Below are positions 29,700 to 37,900 of a DNA stretch of 64,000 bases, in pieces. A program made the position numbers and the translations under genes. Position 1 is the stretch's first letter, and every line of letters begins with the position of its first letter. The notes beneath the pieces were generated by a model. It made no database searches, was not told the DNA's origin, and saw only the letters and a list, made by a program, of their open reading frames with translations. Source of the stretch: Chloroflexota bacterium (GTDB taxonomy: Bacteria > Chloroflexota > Dormibacteria > Dormibacterales > Dormibacteraceae); NCBI GenBank assembly GCA_005880915.1, contig VBIW01000044.1, positions 1 through 64,000 of the forward strand, read 5' to 3'.

Positions 29700-32600
29700 C
29701 TACACCAGGGCAGTCTCAGGGACCGCCGTATTCACCACGTAGGCGACCACCGGGACCGCGAAGCCCTTCAGCTCCAGCTCGGCTTGATCGACCGAAATCC
29801 GCTGCTGCTCGAGCCAGGCGGCCGCCCGCCGGTAGACCTCCTCCGAGAGCAGAACCTGCCCCGCCGCGGCCCGGGCCTGGAGCCGCGAAGCCAGGTTCGT
29901 GACCTCGCCCAGGACGCTGAGGTTGGCAGACTCCGCCAGGTTGCCCACCACCGCCGGCCCGACGGCAACCCCCGCGCCGACAGGCAGCCCCGCGAGCGCG
30001 GCCTTGTCGATGATGGCGAGCGCGGCGCGGAGCGCCTGGACAGCATGGTCGACGCTCTGCCCGGAGACGTTGAAGGTCGCCATGATGGCGTCGCCGGCGA
30101 ACTTGTCTACGACCCCGTGCCGCCGATCGACCTCGTGTCTCGCCCATCGCTGCAGGCTGCCGATCCTGTCGGCGAGGTCCGCGGGCGAGGTTCGGCCAGC
30201 GAGCTCCGAGTACCCGCGAACATCGGCGAAGAGCACTGAGACCATCCGCTCGCCTGTCGCAACCGGGCGGCCGGTCGGCGTTTGGCGCTGGGCCGGGACT
30301 GCTCCCGTATCGAGACCGAGTCGAGCCGCGGTCTCAGCCGCAAGCTTCGCCGCCAGCAGGGCGCCCGCAGCCGCGGCACTGGCGACCACCTCCTTCAGGC
30401 GGCTTTCGGCAGCCTCGCGATGGCCCAGGCGAAACTCAGCCTCGCCGAGGGCGCGGCCCAGGTGCCAGCAGTCGAGGCGTAAGCCGGCCGACATGAAACC
30501 TGCGTCCGCCTGGCGAAGAAGCTCCACGGCTTCGCCCACTCGATCTTCGAGCAGGGCGAGCCGGCCACGTGCTGCGGCCAGCCGCGGCGATTCCGTGACC
30601 TCTCCCCGCACAGCCAGCGCCTCGACGAATGCGCGGAGCCAGGCTGGATCCGTCACGGCTTCCGCGACCACGTCGGCCGGCGAACCTGAGTTGCAAATGC
30701 TTGGCTCGACAGTCATGGCCGCCTTCGCTGCGCCTTCCACGTCGCCGGCGGCAAGACAGGTCCGCACGCGCGCGCCTGTGTCGTATGTGGCGTCCTGCGC
30801 ATCGACCCTGCTCGACTGCGAAGGCAGCACTGCCGCCGCCTCCTCTGGACGCAGGCTTTCTGCCAGCGCGTGCGCCTGGAGAACGGCGGACCGCCAGACC
30901 ATCTTCTGGTACCCGGAGTCGCGCGAAAGCTGATTGGAATTGCGACCGGCCTCTAACGCAGTCTCTATCTCGCCCCGCTCCAGTCCGATGAGTCCCTGCA
31001 CGTACCTCGGCCACCCATCAGCGGCGTATCCAATCTTTCCGGCGCGTCGATACCAGATCGCAATCTGGTCGCCGTGCGCGAGATGCAGCGCCTCCCACGC
31101 GGCGTTGAACACGGCATTCCCGACCTGGAACGGGAAATCACCCGCGACCGAGGCCAGGTACCCCTCCTCCATGCGCTGGAAGCCCTCGGTTACGCGGCCC
31201 AAGCCGGTCTCGCCTCCGGAGAGAAAGATGAGCGCCCACGCCCGGGCCAGCTCAGCTCCGCACGCTTCCGCCGTCTTTACCGCCTGGGTCGCGAACTGGA
31301 CGCAGCCCGCTGGATCGGTGCTGAACATGGCGAGCCCCGCGAGCCTGATGTAGACGATCGCGAGCGCCTCGCTCGGGCCCGCCGGCTCGAGGACCGCGCG
31401 GGCTTTCTCGAAGTGCTCCCTGGCGAGGTCAGTGCGCATGAGCTCCCACCAGCACCGCCCAAGCAGAACGCGATGTCCTGCGGCTTCAACCGCGAGGCCT
31501 GCCGTCTCGAGGTCTGTGATTCCCTCTTCGAGCAGCCGCCTCGCGTTGGCCGGCTCGCTGTTGTTCCAGTAGGCGTCGGCGGCGCGGCAGAACATGCGCG
31601 CCCGCTCGATCGGGTCGCTTACGGAACCGGCCCCCCGTTCGAGCAGCTCTGCCGCATCGCGGTACGCACGGCCGCGGATCGCATCCTCGGCGGCAGCGAC
31701 ACACATCGCCACCGCGTCGACATGGCGGCCGGCCATGAAGAGGTGGTTGGCGAGGTCGATTGGCGCCTCGCCGCCCCTGGCCCCCAGGACGTCGGCGACG
31801 CGGGAGTGAAGCTGCTGCCGGCGCGGCACCACGAGGTCGTCGTAGATCGCCTCCCGTGTCAGCGCGTGGCGAAATCGATAGCGCCCCGACACGCGGTCTT
31901 CCTGCTCGGTCAGCTGAGCGGTCACGCTCGCCTCGAGGGCGGCGAGCGCGACCGATTCGTCGACCCGCGCCACCTCCGCGAGCGACGGCAGATCAAATGA
32001 CCGACCCATCACCGACGCGGCTGCAAGAACAGCGACGTCCTCGCGGCTCAGCCGCTCGAGCCGCTGCAAGATGGTGTCGCGGACGGTGGGCGGGATGCGG
32101 ATCTCCGTCAGCGTCTTGCGGTCCCATCCGGTGTCTGTCCGAAAGATGTCGCCGCGGTCGAGCGCGTCGCGCAGCATCTCCTCGAGCACGAACGGGTTTC
32201 CCTCGCTCCGCTCGCGAAGGAAGTCACGAAACTCGGCGCTGATCGTCTCCTCCTCGAAGATGGCGCACACCATGTCGCCAACCTGCTCGGCACTGAGGGA
32301 GTTGAGGTCGACCATCTCGACCTGGCCGTTCCGGCGCCAGCCCTGGATGGTGGGAAGCAGCGCGTGCTTGCGGTGCATCTCGTCAGTCCGATAGGTGGCG
32401 ACGATCAAGACATTTGTCGACCGCAGGCGGCGCGTCGCGTAGTCCAGCAGCTCCCGCGTCGCGGGGTCGGCCCACTGGAGGTCCTCGAGGATGACGAGCA
32501 GCGCGCGGCGGGTAGCGGCGTCGCGCAGCAGCATCAGGATCGACTCGAAAAGCCGCATCTTCGCCTGCGCCGCATCGCCTGTGGTGGCCACCGCGCGACC

Positions 32601-32945
32601 TAGCTGCGGAAACAGCTGCGCCAGCTCGTCCGCCGCCGAATCGAGCCGCTCGCGCAGCGGGCCGATCTCCGCCGTCGCGAGGTAGTTGCCGATTGCCTCG
32701 AGAAACGGCAGGTAGGGCAGCGACAGCTCGGCCTCGCTGCAGCCACCGGAGATGACCGCGCAGCCTAGCCGGCGGGCGCGTTCGCCAAGCGCGTTGACGA
32801 TCCGCGTCTTGCCCATTCCCGCCTCGCCGCCGACGATGACCACACCGCCGTCGCCGCGCAGCGCGGAAAGGAGGGCGTCCTCGAGCGTCGAGATCTCGGG
32901 ATCGCGGCCGACCAGGGTTGGGCAGAGGACACGCGAGAGGGCCAT
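29700..32945 (-). CDS. AAA/STAND ATPase - TPR - class III nucleotide cyclase
   Basis: A 1081-residue signalling protein. The N-terminal ATPase has TLVGRDPEISTLEDAL, Walker A VGGEAGMGKTRIVNAL (residues 38-53) and Walker B LLVILEDLQWADPATRELLD near residue 150. A long helical repeat region follows (about 390-860). A class III cyclase domain lies at the C-terminus (from about 905): the metal Asp motifs VLFADVRGYSEL and DKFAGDAIMATF are intact, and the transition-state Asn and Arg are kept in VTNLASRL. The purine-selecting Asp is Glu (LGEVTN, near residue 1012). Proteins of this build are usually arranged as cyclase-ATPase-TPR; here the cyclase is last. The start overlaps the plsC stop. Confidence 0.85.
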   Translation of the reverse strand: MALSRVLCPTLVGRDPEISTLEDALLSALRGDGGVVIVGGEAGMGKTRIVNALGERARRLGCAVISGGCSEAELSLPYLPFLEAIGNYLATAEIGPLRERLDSAADELAQLFPQLGRAVATTGDAAQAKMRLFESILMLLRDAATRRALLVILEDLQWADPATRELLDYATRRLRSTNVLIVATYRTDEMHRKHALLPTIQGWRRNGQVEMVDLNSLSAEQVGDMVCAIFEEETISAEFRDFLRERSEGNPFVLEEMLRDALDRGDIFRTDTGWDRKTLTEIRIPPTVRDTILQRLERLSREDVAVLAAASVMGRSFDLPSLAEVARVDESVALAALEASVTAQLTEQEDRVSGRYRFRHALTREAIYDDLVVPRRQQLHSRVADVLGARGGEAPIDLANHLFMAGRHVDAVAMCVAAAEDAIRGRAYRDAAELLERGAGSVSDPIERARMFCRAADAYWNNSEPANARRLLEEGITDLETAGLAVEAAGHRVLLGRCWWELMRTDLAREHFEKARAVLEPAGPSEALAIVYIRLAGLAMFSTDPAGCVQFATQAVKTAEACGAELARAWALIFLSGGETGLGRVTEGFQRMEEGYLASVAGDFPFQVGNAVFNAAWEALHLAHGDQIAIWYRRAGKIGYAADGWPRYVQGLIGLERGEIETALEAGRNSNQLSRDSGYQKMVWRSAVLQAHALAESLRPEEAAAVLPSQSSRVDAQDATYDTGARVRTCLAAGDVEGAAKAAMTVEPSICNSGSPADVVAEAVTDPAWLRAFVEALAVRGEVTESPRLAAARGRLALLEDRVGEAVELLRQADAGFMSAGLRLDCWHLGRALGEAEFRLGHREAAESRLKEVVASAAAAGALLAAKLAAETAARLGLDTGAVPAQRQTPTGRPVATGERMVSVLFADVRGYSELAGRTSPADLADRIGSLQRWARHEVDRRHGVVDKFAGDAIMATFNVSGQSVDHAVQALRAALAIIDKAALAGLPVGAGVAVGPAVVGNLAESANLSVLGEVTNLASRLQARAAAGQVLLSEEVYRRAAAWLEQQRISVDQAELELKGFAVPVVAYVVNTAVPETALV

Positions 32946-33640
32946 CAGAACAGGTGGGTCAGCTTATTCCTCAGCAGCTTGCGGCCGGGCGGCTCGACAT
33001 ACGCCGGCAGCATGTCCTTCACTGCCTGAAAGGCGACCTCGGTCAGCGCGGCCGGACCGTCGAGCGTGGGCAGCGGCTTGCCGATCACAACCTTGATTGG
33101 CTTGCCAAACCACAGGTCCTTGGTGCCCGAGAGCGCCACCGGAACGACCGGCACCCCTGCCTTGATCGCGAAATGGGCGAACCCCTTGTGAAAGGGAAGC
33201 AGCTCGCCCTCCTTCGGCCCATAGTTGCCCTCCGGAAAGATCGCCACGGCCCCACCCACCTCGAGGCAGCGGTCGACGTGCCGGTACAGCGCCTTGTCGC
33301 CGTGGCGCTCGCGGACGACGGGCACGTAGCCACCGGTACTCCGGACCAGCCACCACTGGAACTTCCGTGTGACGAGCATGGTCGGATCGGCCAGGAAGTG
33401 GAGCCGGGGCTCGACTGGCATCAAAAGCAGCAGGGCGAACTCGTCCAGCCAGTTCAAGTGGTTGGCGATGACGACGTAGTTGCCCGAGCGTGGGATGTTG
33501 TCGCGTCCCGTGACCTCAAACCGGAAGCAAAGGCGGAGGAGCGGGATCCCGACCATGCGGACGATTCGGTAGGGAATGTTGGCGCGCGGCCCGACGGGTA
33601 GGAGATCCGCCGCGGGTAACGATGTGCCGGCTACAGCCAA
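32945..33640 (-). CDS. plsC: 1-acyl-sn-glycerol-3-phosphate acyltransferase (PlsC family)
   Basis: A 231-residue membrane-associated acyltransferase that makes phosphatidic acid or related lipids. The catalytic HX4D motif is at His61-Asp66 (IANHLNWLDEFA), the glycerol-phosphate-binding FPEGNYG motif at 135-141, and a further VPVVPVALSGTKDLW block lies near residue 170. A short hydrophobic N-terminal part (about 28-45) anchors it. The start is uncertain: TTG 33640 gives the usual N-terminal length; ATG 33556 would remove part of it. Its stop overlaps the ATG of the ATPase-cyclase by one base (TGATG), suggesting co-translation. Confidence 0.85.
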   Translation of the reverse strand: MAVAGTSLPAADLLPVGPRANIPYRIVRMVGIPLLRLCFRFEVTGRDNIPRSGNYVVIANHLNWLDEFALLLLMPVEPRLHFLADPTMLVTRKFQWWLVRSTGGYVPVVRERHGDKALYRHVDRCLEVGGAVAIFPEGNYGPKEGELLPFHKGFAHFAIKAGVPVVPVALSGTKDLWFGKPIKVVIGKPLPTLDGPAALTEVAFQAVKDMLPAYVEPPGRKLLRNKLTHLF

Positions 33641-33697
33641 AGCACGGCGAGTGTAAGCCCGGGTGAGCTGGGATCCTCAGATCGCCGCGGATTCAGG

Positions 33698-35383
33698 CTA
33701 AGCCAAGAAGGGCAACCACTCCAGGAATCGGTTGAACGTGCCCAGCGAGCCCTGCACTTCGTGCGCCTCGGTAACCAGAGTGTTGAATGCGGCGCCTGAG
33801 ATCTTGTTCGAGCCCTGGTACGCGGTCAGCTCATTGAGGAATGCGTTCAACTGGTTGCTGGCTGCCTTCGTGTCACCGCGGCCGATGGAGTCTGAGGCCG
33901 CATTCAGCTTCGCGTTCAGGCTGTTCTTCTGTCCTGCGTTGAGGCCCTGGAGGCCGTTGATATAGCTCTCCATCCGGCTCAGCATCTGCTGGGGCGAGAG
34001 GACCACGACCGTGGTGGTGGCCTGGCCCTGGGCGCCATCGTCGTCCTTGACGATCAAGGTGACGGTGTACGTGCCGGCCGCGGTGTAGAAGTGGGTGGCG
34101 CCGAAACCGTTGGCCGACTGTCCGTCGCCAAAGTTCCACGATGCCGTGTGCGTGTCGTTTGTCGCTGCGTCCACGAAACTGCCCGCGAAGCTGAGGTTCT
34201 CCTGCGGCGCAAAGAGGGGTGAGTTCGCGAACTGTGCATCCGCCGGCTTGACGCCGTCGATTCGCGCGGTCGGGTTGATCTCGGTCCCGACGACGGTGAA
34301 TGAGCTGGTACCTGTAATCCCGCCGTCGTCGGTCGCATCGAGGGTCACGACGTACGTGCCTTCATCCGCGACCGTGAAGTTGAACGATGGGCCCGGTGTC
34401 GTGGTCGGCGTGCCGTTGTCCTTGCTCACGCTCCAGAGATAGTTGAATCCGGCCACATTGTCGGCAGAGTCGGGGCTGTTGGCCGTTCCCACTAGGGACA
34501 GCTGCGTGCCCTCGGGGACGGCGGGGGGATCATTGGTGATCGTCACGGTCGGCTTGACGCCCTTCACCGTGACTGGGAACTGAGCCGATGCAAACAAGCC
34601 GTGGCTGTTTGTGACGGTCACAGTGACCTGCTGGCCGCCCGATTCGTCCGCCGCGGACTCCGTCCAGGACCAGGTGCCGCTTCCGGTGCCCGCAGTCGGA
34701 GTGACGGCGCCTCCGCCGGTCACAGCAAGCGTGACGGCGTCACCGTTGGGATCGGAGAATGTACCGGTCATGGTGGGCGCGGCGCCTTCGTTGGCGGTGC
34801 TACCCGCCGTGTCGGTCGCGATCGTCGGGAGCGCCATGGTGCTCGTGTTGACGAAGGTCGAGAACACGAAATCGCCGCTGAAGGATGTCCACGGCATGCC
34901 CACGAAGAGCTTTCCGCCGAGGAAGGTAGGAGTGATGGGCGGTGTGGCTCTGGTCGCGTACCAGGAGACATAGCCGTTCGAGGCGTTGAGCAGGACCACG
35001 TACTTGTTGCCTGCTGTGATAGGGACATTCGCTTTCGAGAAGTCGAAGGTGTGGTAACCGGACACATAGCCGCTGCTGACCGCCCTGGCGTTGCCGATGT
35101 CGGTCAGGCCAGGGTTGCCGTCAGAGCCCAGCTGGCGAATCGAGACAGTCGCAGTGCCGTACGACGTGAAGATCCTCAGGGTCACATGGTCGAGACGGCC
35201 CGTCTTGCCCGCGATGAACATCTGGGCCATGGAGTCGTAGCTGATCAGCGAGATCCCGGAGGGCTGCGCCTGGTCGCCCACCACCGCGGCTTGCGCGGGG
35301 GCCGCGAAAGCCAGCGGCAGCATCGCAGCGAACGCTGCCGCCACCGAGGCTCGGCCGACAGTTCTCCGGAACGGCGTCTTCAC
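33698..35383 (-). CDS. Exported PKD-domain protein
   Basis: A 561-residue secreted protein with signal peptide (basic start, VAAAFAAMLPLAFAAPAQA, cleavage about residue 32). The first mature domain (about 35-190) is a beta-sandwich. Ig/cadherin-like blades follow (TNEGAAPTMTGTFSDPNGD from about 195; VTITNDPPAVPEGTQ). A clear PKD domain lies at about 380-465 (ASWNFGDGQSANGFGATHFY, AAGTYTVTLIVKDDDGAQG). A C-terminal helical region of about 90 residues (NAGQKNSLNAKLNAASDSI) resembles FIVAR-type or spacer domains. No enzyme motif is seen. It probably mediates surface adhesion or polysaccharide binding. GTG start at 35383; the MacB-like transporter gene lies 94 bases upstream on the same strand. 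Confidence 0.75.
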   Translation of the reverse strand: MKTPFRRTVGRASVAAAFAAMLPLAFAAPAQAAVVGDQAQPSGISLISYDSMAQMFIAGKTGRLDHVTLRIFTSYGTATVSIRQLGSDGNPGLTDIGNARAVSSGYVSGYHTFDFSKANVPITAGNKYVVLLNASNGYVSWYATRATPPITPTFLGGKLFVGMPWTSFSGDFVFSTFVNTSTMALPTIATDTAGSTANEGAAPTMTGTFSDPNGDAVTLAVTGGGAVTPTAGTGSGTWSWTESAADESGGQQVTVTVTNSHGLFASAQFPVTVKGVKPTVTITNDPPAVPEGTQLSLVGTANSPDSADNVAGFNYLWSVSKDNGTPTTTPGPSFNFTVADEGTYVVTLDATDDGGITGTSSFTVVGTEINPTARIDGVKPADAQFANSPLFAPQENLSFAGSFVDAATNDTHTASWNFGDGQSANGFGATHFYTAAGTYTVTLIVKDDDGAQGQATTTVVVLSPQQMLSRMESYINGLQGLNAGQKNSLNAKLNAASDSIGRGDTKAASNQLNAFLNELTAYQGSNKISGAAFNTLVTEAHEVQGSLGTFNRFLEWLPFLA

Positions 35384-35477
35384 TTGACCGTAGTGACGCG
35401 AGTGACGACAAATCCCTGCGCTGAGTTGAAGCCCATTGCGAAAGACTCAACGCAGCTTCCGCAGCCGTTGGTCGGGC

Positions 35478-37544
35478 TTACTCGTAACGGAGCGCGGCGA
35501 CCGGATCCAGGCGGCTGGCGCGAAGGGCCGGGAAGAACCCGCTCAGAGCGCTGAACAGCGTCGCGAGCGCCAGGGCGCCGGCGACCAGCCACCACGTAAG
35601 CCGGAAGACAGATAGATCGAGCGGGATGCCCTGCTGTCGAGCTATGGCGGTCACGATCGCATTGCCGGCGACGCCGACCACGGCGGCGATCAACAACCCC
35701 GCTGCGCCGCCGAGCAGGCCGATCATTCCCGCCTCGGACATGAACATCCCGCGCACGTCGGCCGAGCGCGCGCCCAGCGCCTTCATGATCCCGATCTCGC
35801 GGGTGCGCTCGAGCACCGCTGTGTACATCGTGTTCGCGATGCCCAGGCAGGCGACGATCAGCGCGATCGCGGCCAGGCCGGAGAGGCCGATTCCCAGGAT
35901 CGTGACGAACTGGCTGAAGCCCTTGAGCAAATCGCTGGTGGTGGTCGCCTGGTAGCCCAGGCTTCTGACCTCTTTGGCGACCGTGTCGACGGTCCCCGAC
36001 GACTCGCTCACGAGCGTGATGCCGTTGAACTCGTCCGCCGTCCACTGGTTCGCCTTCGCCATCCGCTCCCAGTAGCCCGTCGCGGTCCCGTAGGGCACGC
36101 TGATGAAGCTGGCGCTGCCGTTTCCGATGTTGCCCGCATTCGTCACCACGCCGACGATCGTCAGCTCGATCGGCAGAGATTGCGCCGCCGGCTGCTGGCC
36201 AGCCCCTGCAATGACGAACCCGGGATACAGGCCGTTGAACGTCAGCTTCTGGCCGATGGCACCCGAGGGCGTAAAGCCGAACTTGCTCGCCGCGTCGGCG
36301 CTGAGCAGGACCTCGTTCGCAGTGTCAGAGGATTGAAAATTGCCGGCGGCGAGGAACTTGGATAGAGCCTTGGGCGTTTCGGACAGTGGCGCGGACGAGG
36401 TGAGATAGACGTTGGTCAGGCTGGACTGTCCACCAGTCAGGTTGCCTTCCATCTCCAGGCTTCCGAACGCGTCCTTTACATGTGGCAGCGCCGCCAGCTT
36501 GGTGAGCGCCGCCGCATCGAGGGGTTTGTGCTTCGCGGGATCCGCGATGCCGAAGCTGCTGTCCCCGACCGAGACCTGATCGAGCTGGCCAGTGATGGCA
36601 AACGCGTTGGTGAGCGAGTCTTGCACACCGGTGGCGAAGGAAACGATGATGGCCATCGCCGCGATGCCGATCGCGACCCCCGCCGAGCTCAGCGTGGTGC
36701 GGAGCTTGCGCCGTCTGACGCTCGATCCGCCCATCCGGAAGGAATCGAGCCATGAGAGCCTCTTGACCCGGCCCTTCTCGCCGGCGGCTTGCTTGGGCGA
36801 CGCCATGCCCCCTGGGTCTTCGACGATGTTGCCGTTGCGCATGCGCACGATTCGACCCGCCACCGAGGCCACGTCGGGGTCGTGCGTGACCATCACCACG
36901 GTCGCGCCGAGGTCGTGCATCTCCTTGATGAGGTCCAGCACCCCCTGGCCGGCTTCTTCGTCGAGGTTGCCCGTCGGCTCGTCGGCCAGGATCAGGCCGG
37001 GCCGGTTGGCCAGCGCGCGAGCGACCGAGACTCGCTGCTGCTCGCCCCCGGACAGCCTGGTCGGCCGGAACATGATGCGTTCCTTCAGGCCGACCTTCTC
37101 GAGGAGGCGCCGGCTCCTCTCGCGCCGCTGGGTTGACGGGATGCCGCCCAGCGTCATGGGCAGCGCGACGTTGTCGAGCGCGCTAAGCGTCGGGATCAGG
37201 TTGAAGCTCTGAAAGATCGTGCCGACATGCTGCAGGCGGTAATCGGCGAGCTGGCGATCCTTCATATCGCTGAGCGTTCGGCCACCGGCGACGATCGTGC
37301 CCTGGGTGGGCCGGTCGAGGCCTCCGAGCAGTGACAGCAGCGTCGACTTGCCGCAACCCGAGGGACCCATGACGGCGACGAACTCGCCAGGTGCGATCGT
37401 CAGCGACATGCCGCGCAGCGCGGTGACCGCGACCTCGCCCATGCGGTGCACGCGCACCACGTTGGTGAGCTCCAGGCCGACGGGTTCTCCGAGAAGGTCG
37501 CTGGTCGCTGGGGTCGCGGCGGGCACAGCCTCTGCGATTGCCAT
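35478..37544 (-). CDS. MacB-like ABC transporter, fused ATPase and FtsX permease
   Basis: 688 residues from ATG 37544 (MAIAEAVPAATPATSDL); upstream the frame runs through a repeat and tRNA-Lys and is not coding. Residues 22-245 form a LolD/MacB-type ATPase: Walker [21 protein letters not shown], signature RLSGGEQQRVSVARALANRP, Walker B LILADEPTGNLDEE. A first membrane segment (about 285-305) leads to a large extracytoplasmic MacB core domain, and three more segments follow in the FtsX-like domain (ILGIGLSGLAAIALIVACLG and later). This is the one-polypeptide MacB plan, ATPase first. MacB proteins act as mechanotransmission exporters for peptides, lipoproteins or antibiotics. The substrate here is unknown. 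Confidence 0.9.
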   Translation of the reverse strand: MAIAEAVPAATPATSDLLGEPVGLELTNVVRVHRMGEVAVTALRGMSLTIAPGEFVAVMGPSGCGKSTLLSLLGGLDRPTQGTIVAGGRTLSDMKDRQLADYRLQHVGTIFQSFNLIPTLSALDNVALPMTLGGIPSTQRRERSRRLLEKVGLKERIMFRPTRLSGGEQQRVSVARALANRPGLILADEPTGNLDEEAGQGVLDLIKEMHDLGATVVMVTHDPDVASVAGRIVRMRNGNIVEDPGGMASPKQAAGEKGRVKRLSWLDSFRMGGSSVRRRKLRTTLSSAGVAIGIAAMAIIVSFATGVQDSLTNAFAITGQLDQVSVGDSSFGIADPAKHKPLDAAALTKLAALPHVKDAFGSLEMEGNLTGGQSSLTNVYLTSSAPLSETPKALSKFLAAGNFQSSDTANEVLLSADAASKFGFTPSGAIGQKLTFNGLYPGFVIAGAGQQPAAQSLPIELTIVGVVTNAGNIGNGSASFISVPYGTATGYWERMAKANQWTADEFNGITLVSESSGTVDTVAKEVRSLGYQATTTSDLLKGFSQFVTILGIGLSGLAAIALIVACLGIANTMYTAVLERTREIGIMKALGARSADVRGMFMSEAGMIGLLGGAAGLLIAAVVGVAGNAIVTAIARQQGIPLDLSVFRLTWWLVAGALALATLFSALSGFFPALRASRLDPVAALRYE

Positions 37545-37599
37545 CTGGGTGCCGGAAAGTCTAGGCCGCCCCGCCCGGCATTCCAGAGACACACGCGCC

Positions 37600-37667
37600 T
37601 CGACACGCACCGTTGGATACAGCGAGGCGGAATTCGCGCGCTCGATACGCACCGTTGGATACAGCGG
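37600..37667. repeat. 42-bp tandem repeat (one full unit, one partial)
   Basis: Unit 1 starts at TCGACACGCACCGTTGGATA, and unit 2 starts 42 bases later at TCGATACGCACCGTTGGATA. A degenerate third copy is at 19821-19860. It lies between macB and tRNA-Lys. The period is a multiple of 3, but no gene is evident. Confidence 0.7.
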
Positions 37668-37684
37668 CGCGTAATCGGGTCGGT

Positions 37685-37762
37685 TGGTGCCGGCGCGGGG
37701 ATTCGAACCCCGGACCCTCGGTTTAAAAGACCGCTGCTCTAACCAAGCTGAGCTACGCCGGC
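37685..37762 (-). tRNA. tRNA-Lys (TTT)
   Basis: Minus strand: the acceptor arm GCCGGCG pairs with CGCCGGC. The D-arm is GCTC...GAGC. The anticodon loop CTTTTAA gives anticodon TTT. The T-arm is CGGGGTTCGAATCCCCG. CCA is encoded at 37685-37687. One mismatch closes the top of the anticodon stem. Confidence 0.93.
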
Positions 37763-37900
37763 CGGAAACGATTGTCCTCAATTCCAGTTTGCTGTGGCGG
37801 TGCGGCACGCCCCACTACAAGCCGAGGCCGCTCGGCTGTAGCCTTCCCCGGGTGCGCACGCAAGCACACCCGGTCGCGCCGGTGCTCAGGGTGATCCTCG

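Noticed and set aside
37545..37808. N-terminal extension of the MacB-like frame
   Set aside because: Runs through a tandem repeat and tRNA-Lys; ATG 37544 gives the expected ATPase start.
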